The notes under the pieces were generated by a model. That model had not been told where the DNA came from, searched no databases, and saw nothing but the letters and a program-made list of their open reading frames with translations. A stretch of 45,895 bases of DNA from Lysobacterales bacterium. GTDB taxonomy: Bacteria; Pseudomonadota; Gammaproteobacteria; Xanthomonadales; SZUA-36. The stretch lies in assembly GCA_013002505.1 (NCBI GenBank), contig JABDJL010000196.1, positions 1 through 45,895 of the forward strand, read 5' to 3'. Below are positions 29,004-37,330 of the stretch, in pieces. The position numbers and the translations under genes are program-made. Each line of letters starts with the position of its first letter. Position 1 is the first letter of the stretch.

Positions 29004-30176
29004 TCAGAGCGTTTCATCCGCGTGCTTGAGTATATCCAGTTCACGAACTGGGCGGGCTCCGTCCATGACCATCGCGTAGCTGACCTCGTCAAATACGCGA
29101 AATACCATGATGTGCGCGTCATACTCATCCGGCAATGTCACTTTGTCGCCATCCCATGTACCGATATCTGCCGTACTTCCTGCAGGATATTTAATCTCGT
29201 CGCGAATCCGGACACCCGGCCTGAAGGCCGAGAATACATGACCGGCTTCAACCCCCTGCCTGGAACCTCCACTGATTGCAACGATCTGGTAATGGCCGAC
29301 GCCATATCCGGCGCCCTGGATCGCAAGCACCTTGAGGTTGTCCGGCATACCCGCCATCGGCCGGGGCATGAAGTAATTCGGGAAATTCGGGTTGTCCAGC
29401 GGCATCACCAAATCGCCTTCCTGGACCTCGGTTCGTCCCGCCTCTATGCGAAGGATCGCCGGATCACCATTTTTAACCAGTGTCGCCCTGCTGACTTCCA
29501 GCATTTCATAACCGATGATTTCAGCCTTTTTGCCCCAGGTGTTTACCGGCCGCCAGAACCCTTGCGGCACTCTTTCGTGTGCCGGGGCCTTGTGGCCTCG
29601 CTCGGAACCGCTGGCGCGCTTTTTTTCTTCATCGAGCCGGTAGTAGATATTGGCCAGGCGTACAATCGCATATTCAGAACCGACTTCGCCGGACAGGCCA
29701 CGCACGTAAGTGCGATCACCCACGGTGGTGTTTATGCGCTGTTCCATGTTGGCCACGACATACGGCAATACTTCGAATTCCTCGGCCGTGATGACCCGCG
29801 CGTTCTTGATGAACGGCTTCAACACGTCCAGAGGAATGCTGTCAATCGGCGAGCGATCCAGCGAGCGAACGTCGGGTGACATGCGCATCGTGGGCTTTCC
29901 GCGATCCACCATCAATCGTGGTGATCCATCCACGTACACCAGCGAAATCCTGTCACCCGGATAAATCAGGTGCGGGTTCTGAATCTGCTGGTTGGCATGC
30001 CAGATGGCCGGCCATTGCCAGGGGTGGTCGAGGAATTTTGCGGAAATATCCCACAAGGTATCACCGCGAACCACGGTATATTCGTCGGGATGATCGGCGC
30101 GCAAGGAGACGTCCTGTGCCATCACTGCGCCAGCCAACATCGTCGTAAGAATGAGGTAAATGAGTTTCCTGATCAC
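29004..30176 (-). CDS. Exported LysM-domain protein
   Basis: A protein of 390 residues. It has a signal peptide (RKLIYLILTTMLAGAVMAQ), then one LysM domain (YTVVRGDTLWDISAKFLDHPWQWPAIW, then LIYPGDRISLVY), and a long C-terminal region of unassigned fold. Later segments include EEFEVLPYVVANMEQRINTT, GLSGEVGSEYAIVRLANIYYRL and GHYQIVAISGGSRQGVEAGHVFSAFR. It probably binds peptidoglycan in the periplasm. The GTG at 30176 is chosen because it directly precedes the signal peptide with GGAAGG a few bases upstream; the ATG at 30200 would include the ribosome site in the coding region. Its divergent position to def-fmt-rsmB is conserved in pseudomonads. Confidence 0.88.
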   Translation of the reverse strand: MIRKLIYLILTTMLAGAVMAQDVSLRADHPDEYTVVRGDTLWDISAKFLDHPWQWPAIWHANQQIQNPHLIYPGDRISLVYVDGSPRLMVDRGKPTMRMSPDVRSLDRSPIDSIPLDVLKPFIKNARVITAEEFEVLPYVVANMEQRINTTVGDRTYVRGLSGEVGSEYAIVRLANIYYRLDEEKKRASGSERGHKAPAHERVPQGFWRPVNTWGKKAEIIGYEMLEVSRATLVKNGDPAILRIEAGRTEVQEGDLVMPLDNPNFPNYFMPRPMAGMPDNLKVLAIQGAGYGVGHYQIVAISGGSRQGVEAGHVFSAFRPGVRIRDEIKYPAGSTADIGTWDGDKVTLPDEYDAHIMVFRVFDEVSYAMVMDGARPVRELDILKHADETL

Positions 30177-30332
30177 TATCCTTCCCCAATCAACAGGCAT
30201 CCAGCCATCTTGACCGATGCGGTCATTTTATAATGTGGCGAACTTAGTTCGTCATTGGCTATCATAAATAAACTTGTGAAAAAGTTCATCTAAATTGTTT
30301 TATCGGAACAACATTCTTTGGATTCTATATTA
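30177..30332. promoter_or_regulatory. Divergent promoter region between the LysM gene and def
   Basis: The stretch is AT-rich compared with its surroundings. A TATAAT at 30229-30234 on the plus strand fits a -10 box, but the TTGACC upstream is only 13 bases away, so no canonical pair is seen. Two short palindromes, GACCG/CGGTC (30212-30224) and CGAAC/GTTCG (30239-30251), flank it and could be operator-like. Confidence 0.3.
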
Positions 30333-30857
30333 ATGCTGGAAATACTTGAATTCCCTGACCCCAGGCTAAGAACCGTGGCAAAGCCGGTCGAAGTTTTCGA
30401 CCTGGAACTGGGCGAATTGATCGACGCGATGCTCGAAACCATGTACGAGGCCAATGGCATCGGGCTGGCTGCAACCCAGGTAAACAGGCACATCCGCCTG
30501 CTGGTGCTGGACATCTCAGAGGCCCGAAATGAGCCCAAGATTTACGTCAATCCGCAGATCACGAACAGTGAAGGTCAGCAGGTTTACGAAGAGGGCTGCC
30601 TGTCGGTTCCCGGTATATATGCCAACGTCAAACGGGCTGACCGGATTATCGTCCAGGCACAGGATCGGGAAGGAAAACCCTTCGAGGAAGAGCTCGATGG
30701 TCTGCACGCAGTGTGCCTGCAGCACGAAATGGACCACCTTGCCGGCAAGCTGTTCGTTGACTACCTGTCACCCCTGAAGCGCCAACTGGTCAGAAAGAAA
30801 CTTGAAAAAGGCCGCCGCCAGGCAGAGCAGGAAGAGGCTACCGCTTCCCTGATCTGA
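30333..30857 (+). CDS. def: Peptide deformylase
   Basis: A protein of 174 residues. It removes the formyl group from nascent N-terminal methionine. The three metal-site motifs are complete: GIGLAATQV (residues 43-51), EGCLSVP (Cys89 ligand) and [10 protein letters not shown] (His131, Glu132, His135). The ATG at 30333 is preferred to a TTG at 30318. It is first in the series def-fmt-rsmB, with 11 bases to fmt. Confidence 0.97.
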   Translation: MLEILEFPDPRLRTVAKPVEVFDLELGELIDAMLETMYEANGIGLAATQVNRHIRLLVLDISEARNEPKIYVNPQITNSEGQQVYEEGCLSVPGIYANVKRADRIIVQAQDREGKPFEEELDGLHAVCLQHEMDHLAGKLFVDYLSPLKRQLVRKKLEKGRRQAEQEEATASLI

Positions 30858-30868
30858 GGCCTGCGCCG

Positions 30869-31822
30869 ATGCCTTCCCAAGCTGATTCGTCGCATTTGAA
30901 GCTGGCCTTTGCCGGAACGCCGGAGTTCGCCGCGGTAAGCCTCGAAGCGATGATAAAAGCGGGTTTCACACCATCGGTGGTACTGAGTCAGCCTGACCGG
31001 CCGGCTGGCAGGGGCAGGTCATTGCAGGCAAGCCCGGTCAAACAGCTAGCCGAGTCCCGTGATATCCCGGTGTGGCAGCCTGCAAGCTTGCGCGATGAGG
31101 AAGCCCGGTCCAGGCTGGCCGGGCTGGAACTGGATTTGATGGTGGTCGTCGCATACGGCCTGATTCTGCCGTCAGCCATTTTGGCGGCACCGCGCTATGG
31201 GTGCTGGAACGTCCATGCCTCCCTTTTGCCACGCTGGCGCGGCGCCGCGCCGGTGCAGCGCTGTATCGAAGCCGGTGATGACGAGAGCGGCATCAGCATC
31301 ATGCAAATGGCCGAGGGCCTGGACACCGGCCCGGTATTCCTGCAGGCAGCGACGCCACTGACCCGCGACGAAACCGGTGGTTCGCTGCACGACCGCCTTG
31401 CCAGGATGGGCGCCGAGGCCCTGGTTCATTGCCTGCACAGCCTCGAACATGGCGACATGCCTGAGCCCAGGGCCCAGGACAATGACGCCGCCACGTACGC
31501 ACACAAGCTCGACAAGGCCGAGGCTGAATTGGACTGGTCGCTGGCGGCCAACGTGCTGGCCAGGCGGATTCGCGCTTTCAACCCCTGGCCGGTTTGCTGG
31601 ACCGTGCTCGGCGAGGAGCGCCTGCGTGTCTGGAAGGCTTGCGCGTTGCAGGTCAGGCACGGAGAAAAGCCCGGCACGACACTCAGCAGCAGCGGCCCTG
31701 GTGGTATTGATATCGCGGCCGCCGAAGGGATCCTGCGGCTCCTGGAGGTACAAAAAGCGGGCGGTCGCAGAATGCCGGTGTCGGATTTCCTGAATGCGGC
31801 GCAGCGGATTATTCCGCGGTGA
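30869..31822 (+). CDS. fmt: Methionyl-tRNA formyltransferase
   Basis: A protein of 317 residues. It formylates Met-tRNAfMet with 10-formyltetrahydrofolate. Seen are KLAFAGTPEFAAVSLEAM, VLSQPDRPAGRGRSLQASPVK, VVAYGLILP, the cofactor-site NVHASLLPRWRGAAPVQR, and GISIMQMAEGLDTGPVF. The C-terminal OB-fold domain starts near residue 210 (DWSLAANVLARRIRAFNPWP). The stop overlaps the GTG start of rsmB by four bases. Confidence 0.96.
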   Translation: MPSQADSSHLKLAFAGTPEFAAVSLEAMIKAGFTPSVVLSQPDRPAGRGRSLQASPVKQLAESRDIPVWQPASLRDEEARSRLAGLELDLMVVVAYGLILPSAILAAPRYGCWNVHASLLPRWRGAAPVQRCIEAGDDESGISIMQMAEGLDTGPVFLQAATPLTRDETGGSLHDRLARMGAEALVHCLHSLEHGDMPEPRAQDNDAATYAHKLDKAEAELDWSLAANVLARRIRAFNPWPVCWTVLGEERLRVWKACALQVRHGEKPGTTLSSSGPGGIDIAAAEGILRLLEVQKAGGRRMPVSDFLNAAQRIIPR

Positions 31823-33099
31823 GCGGCTCGGTTCAGCCCAGGCTGCTCGCAATTCAAGCCGTCAACGCGGTAATTGAAAGCCGGCAGAATCTGGGCGAAT
31901 TTTTCGCGCACAGCCCGCAGGATCACCGGGCTTTTGCCAGCCACCTGGCTTATGGCGTACTGCGCTGGTACGTACCGCTGGAATGGCTCGCCGCGCGCCT
32001 GTTGAACCGTCCGCTCAAACAGCGCGACCGTGATGTCCACTACCTGCTCCTGACCGGTCTGTTCCAGCTGTGGCACAAAGACGGCGCGGAGCATGCCGCG
32101 GTGCATGCCAGCGCAGAATGCACCAGGGCACTTGATAAATCGTGGGCGACCGGACTGGTCAACGCCGTGCTGAGGCGTTTCCAGCGCGAGCGCGAAACGC
32201 TGCTCGGCGAACTGGCAACAAAACCCGAGCACCATGCGCACCCGGCATGGCTGCTGGAACGACTGCAGGCTGACTGGCCACGCAGGTGGCCGGAAATCAC
32301 TGACGCCAATAACCATCAAGCACCGCTGTGGCTGCGCGCCAATTCATCGCGAATATCGGTCGAGGACACGATCAAAAAACTCGAGGATGGCGGCTTTGAA
32401 TGCCAGCGTCATGACCAGGCCCGTGAGGCCATCCGGGTCAGGCAAGCCGTGCCGGTCGAAAAGTTACCGGGCTTTAACGAAGGGCTGTTGAGTGTCCAGG
32501 ACCCTGCTGCCCAGCTCGCTGCGCACTACCTGTCCGCGGAAGCAGGACACCGGGTGCTCGACGCCTGCGCCGCACCGGGAGGTAAGACCAGCCATATCCT
32601 GGAACTGGAACCGCAGGTGAAGCTATTGGCGCTTGACCGCAACCCGGACAGGATGGGACTCATCAATGAAAACCTCAGCAGGCTGGGACTCCAATGCGAT
32701 GCGCGATGCGCAGATGCGTCTGCACCGCGTGACTGGTGGGACGGGCAATCATTCGACCGCATACTTCTGGACGCGCCCTGCAGCGCGACCGGCGTAATCC
32801 GCCGCCACCCTGAAATCAGGCACTTGCGTACTGAAAAGCAGGTCATGCAGTCAGTCGGGGATCAAAAGCGCCTGCTGCATGCGCTCTGGCCCCTGCTGAA
32901 GTCTGGCGGTATCCTTGTATATGCGACCTGTTCCGTGTTGAAGGAAGAAAATCATGAGCAAATTCATGAATTTCTGGCACGGTACCCCGAGGCATCGCTG
33001 TGCGGCCCCGGGTCCGGCGACGGAACCGGCCGGCAGATCCTGCCCGGCGAGGATGAGATGGATGGATTCTATTACGCGCTTATACGTAAGTCTGATTAG
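31819..33099 (+). CDS. rsmB: 16S rRNA (cytosine-967-C5)-methyltransferase
   Basis: A protein of 426 residues with an N-terminal NusB-like helical domain (about 1-140) and a Rossmann methyltransferase domain. The SAM motif is LDACAAPGGKTSHILEL, and the two conserved cysteines of RNA m5C enzymes lie in LLDAPCSATGVIRRHPEIR and VYATCSVLKEENHEQI. It uses a GTG start overlapping the fmt stop (GTGA). The 3' end runs over the beginning of the following lipoprotein gene by 47 bases. Confidence 0.96.
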   Translation: MSGSVQPRLLAIQAVNAVIESRQNLGEFFAHSPQDHRAFASHLAYGVLRWYVPLEWLAARLLNRPLKQRDRDVHYLLLTGLFQLWHKDGAEHAAVHASAECTRALDKSWATGLVNAVLRRFQRERETLLGELATKPEHHAHPAWLLERLQADWPRRWPEITDANNHQAPLWLRANSSRISVEDTIKKLEDGGFECQRHDQAREAIRVRQAVPVEKLPGFNEGLLSVQDPAAQLAAHYLSAEAGHRVLDACAAPGGKTSHILELEPQVKLLALDRNPDRMGLINENLSRLGLQCDARCADASAPRDWWDGQSFDRILLDAPCSATGVIRRHPEIRHLRTEKQVMQSVGDQKRLLHALWPLLKSGGILVYATCSVLKEENHEQIHEFLARYPEASLCGPGSGDGTGRQILPGEDEMDGFYYALIRKSD

Positions 33100-33619
33100 C
33101 ATCGCCGTGGTGCTGACGGGCTGCGTCGAAAGCGAGGGAGACTACGGATTCCAGATTCGCAAGGTCGATGTCAGAACCGCTGAGCGGAAGCTGAACACGC
33201 GCTTCGACCAGCGCCTCAGTTTCAGCGCTGAGGCGCGCGAGGCCCTGGTTCACGGCGTACCATTGACCATCCAGGTGCAGGTTGAGTTGCGTGATGCAAA
33301 TTCACTGACTTTGCTTTTCGACGATCACCGCCGCTTTGAAATCCGCTACCTGCCGATGCTCGAAGATTATCAATTGAGGCGGCTTGATGGCGGCTCAGAC
33401 CAGAGTTTTCCGCGCCTGCGACATGCCTTGGGTGCGCTCGATCGCCTTGATCTTTCATTTGATACGGGTCCGCTGTCACCCGGCAATTACGAACTTCGAA
33501 CCCGGACGCACGTGGACCTGGCACGCCTGCCAGCACCCATGCGCTTGCCGGCGCGCTTCTCTCCCCAGTGGCAACATGACTCCAGGTGGTCGACATGGTC
33601 GTTCGAAATAAGCGCCTGA
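33053..33619 (+). CDS. DUF4390 probable lipoprotein between rsmB and ntrY
   Basis: A protein of about 188 residues. It begins MRWMDSITRLYVSLISIAVV and has a lipobox (LTGC, Cys24 if the ATG at 33053 is used; ATG 33062 is also possible). The body resembles the DUF4390 family: QIRKVDVRTAERKLNTRFD, FSAEAREALVHGVPLTIQVQ, RFEIRYLPMLEDYQLRR, then LPARFSPQWQHDSRWSTW near the end. The function is unknown. It is embedded by overlap on both sides: its start lies in rsmB and its end overlaps ntrY by 25 bases. This suggests a role tied to the membrane sensor NtrY, but that is inference from position. Confidence 0.82.
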   Translation: MRWMDSITRLYVSLISIAVVLTGCVESEGDYGFQIRKVDVRTAERKLNTRFDQRLSFSAEAREALVHGVPLTIQVQVELRDANSLTLLFDDHRRFEIRYLPMLEDYQLRRLDGGSDQSFPRLRHALGALDRLDLSFDTGPLSPGNYELRTRTHVDLARLPAPMRLPARFSPQWQHDSRWSTWSFEISA

Positions 33620-35814
33620 GAAAACGGTTGTTCCGGGTGTTGCCAATCGTGGCAACGCTGGCGGTTTTGCTCGCCTCGCTGTTGCTGGTCAGTGATTTTG
33701 AACAATCCGGCGAAGGATTCAGCGCACAGTACATCTGGGTGCTGAGCCTGACGGTGGCCGCGCTGGTGATCCTGATCCTGACCATCGTGGCCCGCTTTAT
33801 TTCGCTCATGCGAAAAATCCGCAACGAATCGCCGGGCGCCCGGCTTTCAGCAAGGTGGGTGCGGAATTTCCTGTTGTTGTCCATTCCACCGGCGCTGATC
33901 GTGTACTTTTTTTCCGCCTATTTCCTGACCAGGACCATTGACGGCTGGTTCGATGTCCAGGTCGAAACAGCGCTGTCCGATTCGTTGGCCCTGGGACAGG
34001 AGTTCCTCGATAACCGAACCCTGGAGGTGCGCAACCGCATGCGCCGCATTGGCCAGGAAGTAGAGGGTCTCGAGACCGATTCGGACAGGCTGAGGCGTGC
34101 ATTGCTGCGTCGCGTCAGTGCCGCCGGGCCATCTGAGCTGACGGTGCTGCGCCCGGAAGGACAGGTGGTCGCCACCGCCAGTTTTAACGCCCTCGGCAAT
34201 GTCACAGAGTACCCCGGTGACTATGCGCTGGTGCAAGCCACCGAGCGAGGCGAATATGCCGCGGCCGAGTCGATCGCCGGTGGCGGACTGCGTATCAGGG
34301 TCATCCAGCAAATCGAAGCCGCCGCTCCGGGCGACCCCGACCTGTTGTTACAGGCGATTTTCCCGCTGCCTGACAACATTACCGCGCTGACCGAAAGCAT
34401 CGAACAGGAATATCATCGATACCAGAACATCTCCTACCTCGGCGATTCGCTGAAGCGCAGCTTCCTGTTGATCCTGACCCTGGTGCTGGGTTTGACGGTG
34501 TTGCTGGCTATCCTCGCAGCGCTCAACACGGCGAGACGCATGGTTGCACCGATTTCGGAACTGGCGCATGGCACTAAGCAGGTGGCCGAAGGTGACCTTC
34601 AATATGCCGTCGAGACCAGGGGCAGGGATGAGCTGGCCTTCCTGGCGCAATCGTTCAACCAGATGACCGAGGCTTTGCTAAAAGCCAGCCAGGAAGCCGA
34701 AAGCGGGCGGGCGCGTCTGCAGGCCCAGGGAGAATACCTGGAGACCGTCCTGGGCAGCCTGTCCGCTGGTGTGTTGAGCCTTGACCCCGGCGGGCGTATT
34801 GTGCGCGCCAACCGGGCTGCGGAACAGATTCTGGCGCTGCCTTCATCCACCAGCGCCGGGCACAAACTGGTTGAATTGGCCGATGCGGCGCCACAGCTGG
34901 GCGCGTTCACCGAAGCGGTGATGCACAAGATTTCCCGTGGCCGCAAGGACTGGCAGGAAGAAATTCGCCTTGATGGTCCAGGCACGTCGCTGGTACTGCT
35001 GGTCCGCGGCTCGCAGATTTCCGGCCTTGATGGGGAACCAGGAGGGCACGTGATCGTGTTCGATGACGTGACTGTCCTCAACCGGGCGCAGCGAGATGCG
35101 GCCTGGGCCGAGGTGGCGCGCCGCCTGGCGCACGAGGTCAAGAACCCGCTGACACCGATAAGGCTGGCTGCCGAGCGCCTGCGCATGAAACTGATGGACA
35201 AGCTGGAAGCGCGCGACGGACAGATGCTGGACAAGGCGGCCGGGACCATCGTCACGCAGGTTGAAGCCTTGCGTAAATTGGTTGATGCCTTTGGCGACTA
35301 TGCCAGTGAACCGGTCATGGATCGCAGCGAGCTGGACCTGGCCCGACTGGTCCGGGAAGTGGCCTCGCTCTACCAGGAAGGCGACCCGGCATTGAACATC
35401 GAACTCGAGCTCGTAGAGGGACCGCGAGGGCTGAGTGCCGACGGCGGCCAGATCCGGCAACTGCTGCACAACCTGATCCGCAATGCCAACGAAGCGGTGC
35501 CGCCAGATTCATCTGCGTCCATTACGATCCGCTCACAAATGGTCAACGATGAAGGCCTCGACTGGCTTGAACTCGAGATCAACGACGAGGGACCGGGTTT
35601 TCCGCAATCGGTGCTCGACAATCCGTTTGAGCCCTACGTGACGCACAAACCTGACGGCAGTGGCCTGGGCCTGGCCATTTGCAGGAAAATCGTTGAAAAC
35701 CATGATGGCCGCATCCGCCTGGGAAACACCAGGCAAGGTGGCGCAACTGTACGACTGCGCCTGCCACTGGATGGGCGCAAACAGGAAAGCGTGCCACGAA
35801 GAGACACCGCCTGA
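33595..35814 (+). CDS. ntrY: Nitrogen-type sensor histidine kinase NtrY
   Basis: A protein of 739 residues. It has three membrane segments in the first 110 residues (LPIVATLAVLLASLLLVSDF, WVLSLTVAALVILILTIV, FLLLSIPPALIVYFFSAYFL), an extracytoplasmic region, another membrane segment near 283-310, HAMP (about 310-362), PAS (about 380-490), and the kinase core. The H-box is LAHEVKNPLTPIRLAAERL with His513, the N-box LLHNLIRNANEAV, and the G-boxes DEGPGFP and GSGLGLAI. It autophosphorylates and passes phosphate to NtrX, encoded next. The ATG at 33595 has an AGGTGG five bases before it; GTG 33586 is an alternative start. Confidence 0.93.
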   Translation: MVVRNKRLRKRLFRVLPIVATLAVLLASLLLVSDFEQSGEGFSAQYIWVLSLTVAALVILILTIVARFISLMRKIRNESPGARLSARWVRNFLLLSIPPALIVYFFSAYFLTRTIDGWFDVQVETALSDSLALGQEFLDNRTLEVRNRMRRIGQEVEGLETDSDRLRRALLRRVSAAGPSELTVLRPEGQVVATASFNALGNVTEYPGDYALVQATERGEYAAAESIAGGGLRIRVIQQIEAAAPGDPDLLLQAIFPLPDNITALTESIEQEYHRYQNISYLGDSLKRSFLLILTLVLGLTVLLAILAALNTARRMVAPISELAHGTKQVAEGDLQYAVETRGRDELAFLAQSFNQMTEALLKASQEAESGRARLQAQGEYLETVLGSLSAGVLSLDPGGRIVRANRAAEQILALPSSTSAGHKLVELADAAPQLGAFTEAVMHKISRGRKDWQEEIRLDGPGTSLVLLVRGSQISGLDGEPGGHVIVFDDVTVLNRAQRDAAWAEVARRLAHEVKNPLTPIRLAAERLRMKLMDKLEARDGQMLDKAAGTIVTQVEALRKLVDAFGDYASEPVMDRSELDLARLVREVASLYQEGDPALNIELELVEGPRGLSADGGQIRQLLHNLIRNANEAVPPDSSASITIRSQMVNDEGLDWLELEINDEGPGFPQSVLDNPFEPYVTHKPDGSGLGLAICRKIVENHDGRIRLGNTRQGGATVRLRLPLDGRKQESVPRRDTA

Positions 35815-35828
35815 ACGGCAGAAGTTAG

Positions 35829-35885
35829 ATTTCAGGCACTGTGCAGCCACTGAAATATCAGCTATTCTGTTGTATCTTTACAACA
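35829..35885. promoter_or_regulatory. Two inverted repeats upstream of ntrX
   Basis: In the 148-base gap between ntrY and ntrX, an inverted repeat ATTTCAG/CTGAAAT (35829-35835 and 35850-35856) encloses a smaller GCAC-T-GTGC palindrome. It is followed by TGTTGTA/TACAACA (35868-35874 and 35879-35885) with loop TCTT. They may be operators or an attenuating hairpin; the second is AT-rich and lacks a clean T-run, so it is a poor terminator. Confidence 0.4.
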
Positions 35886-35962
35886 CTTTCTTTCGGGCCG
35901 GTCAAATCGCTTAATCCGGCATTCTTCAGACGGAAAGAACCCAATAATTCAAGGCCCTGTAA

Positions 35963-37330
35963 ATGCCCAATGCCCATATACTGGTCGTAGACGACGAACC
36001 GGATATTCGCGAACTGGTCGGCGAGATTCTCGAAGACGAGGGCTATACCGTGAGTACCGCTCCAGACGGCGAATCAGCCCGGGCGAGTTTCGCCAACGAC
36101 AAGCCCGACCTCGTCCTGCTCGATATCTGGATGCCCGATATTGATGGTATTTCATTGCTCAAGGAGTGGTCCGAGGTTGATGCGCTGAAGTGTCCGGTGG
36201 TCATGATGTCCGGCCACGGCACACTGGAAACCGCAGTCGAGGCGACACGGCTCGGCGCACACGATTTCGTGCAGAAACCGCTGTCCCTGGCCAAGCTGCT
36301 GGCCACGGTAAAGTCAGCCCTGGATGCACATACGCCCGCGGCCGGCGACAAACAAGCGCGCCAGCGCATCAGCCACAGCGAGCCCCTTGGCAATAGCCCA
36401 CCGATGCAGTTGCTGGTTCAGAAAGCCGAACAGGCCGCACGCCACGACTCTCCCGTGTTGTTATTGGGCGAGGCAGGCAGTGGCAGGGAGACCATGGCGG
36501 CATTTATTCACAAAACTTCCGGCGCGGACGGTCAGCTGGTCGTTTTTGATCATATACAGGCCAGCGGCCAGGGCCTTAAGCCATATCTGTTTGGCAACAG
36601 CAAACAATCGGGAGTTTTCGACCAGGCGCGTATGGGCACGCTGTACATTCCCGAGGTTCAGCGCCTCGGCGCCGATGCGCAGGAACTGTTACGCCTGGTG
36701 CTGGAGTCCGGTCAATACCAGGCTGAAGGCAATCAGGCCAGCCAGGAACTGGCCTGCCGAATCGTCGCCGGGGCCTGTGCCGAGCTGGACGAACTGGTGG
36801 AGAACGGGCGATTCGATGACCAACTCTACTACCGGCTCAACGTGCTTCCGATGACGGTTCCTGCATTGCGTGAACGGCCCGAAGACGTGCCTGAACTGGT
36901 ACGTCACTACGCAGAATGGTTTCCGAACCAGGAAGAACTGCCCTACCGGCCTTTTTCAATATCGGCGCTTAACAGGCTGCGTAATCACAGCTGGCCAGGC
37001 AATATTCGTGAGCTGCGAAACCTGGTCAGGCGTCTTTTGATCCTCGGCACCGAGGGAGAAGTCTCGATCGCCGAGGTCGAAGAGGCCCTGCGTAAGCATG
37101 CCACCGAGCTGCCTTCGGCCGCGGCCAGGCCGGCGTCATTCGACCTGCCCCTGCGTGAAGCGCGGGAGCAGTTCGAACGCGAATACCTGGTATACCAATT
37201 GCGCAAGGCCGGCGGCAGCGTCGGGAAGCTGTCCGAATCTGTCGGCATGGAGCGAACGCACCTTTACCGCAAACTGAGATCCCTGGGAATTGATCCCAAG
37301 GAAGTCGGCCGCGAAGGAGAAAGCCGTTGA
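35963..37330 (+). CDS. ntrX: NtrX-like response regulator with degenerate AAA+ domain
   Basis: A protein of 455 residues. The receiver domain is intact (VVDDEPD, phosphorylation site Asp54 in VLLDIWMPD, Lys in FVQKPLS). The central domain aligns with sigma-54 activators but is eroded: Walker A reads GEAGSGRE (Lys to Arg), the GAFTGA loop is missing ([13 protein letters not shown] at about 210-220), Walker B reads GTLYIPEV instead of GTLFLDEI, and the first arginine of the FREDLFHR region is lost (FDDQLYYRL). The C-terminal [16 protein letters not shown] and a Fis-type helix-turn-helix ([21 protein letters not shown]) are kept. It probably binds DNA but cannot hydrolyse ATP or activate sigma-54 polymerase in the normal way. 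It is the partner of ntrY, and its stop overlaps the trkA start. Confidence 0.88.
   Translation: MPNAHILVVDDEPDIRELVGEILEDEGYTVSTAPDGESARASFANDKPDLVLLDIWMPDIDGISLLKEWSEVDALKCPVVMMSGHGTLETAVEATRLGAHDFVQKPLSLAKLLATVKSALDAHTPAAGDKQARQRISHSEPLGNSPPMQLLVQKAEQAARHDSPVLLLGEAGSGRETMAAFIHKTSGADGQLVVFDHIQASGQGLKPYLFGNSKQSGVFDQARMGTLYIPEVQRLGADAQELLRLVLESGQYQAEGNQASQELACRIVAGACAELDELVENGRFDDQLYYRLNVLPMTVPALRERPEDVPELVRHYAEWFPNQEELPYRPFSISALNRLRNHSWPGNIRELRNLVRRLLILGTEGEVSIAEVEEALRKHATELPSAAARPASFDLPLREAREQFEREYLVYQLRKAGGSVGKLSESVGMERTHLYRKLRSLGIDPKEVGREGESR

Noticed and set aside
28899-29879. Plus-strand open frame of 326 codons opposite the LysM gene
   Set aside because: It covers the LysM gene terminator and coding region; no domain is recognisable.
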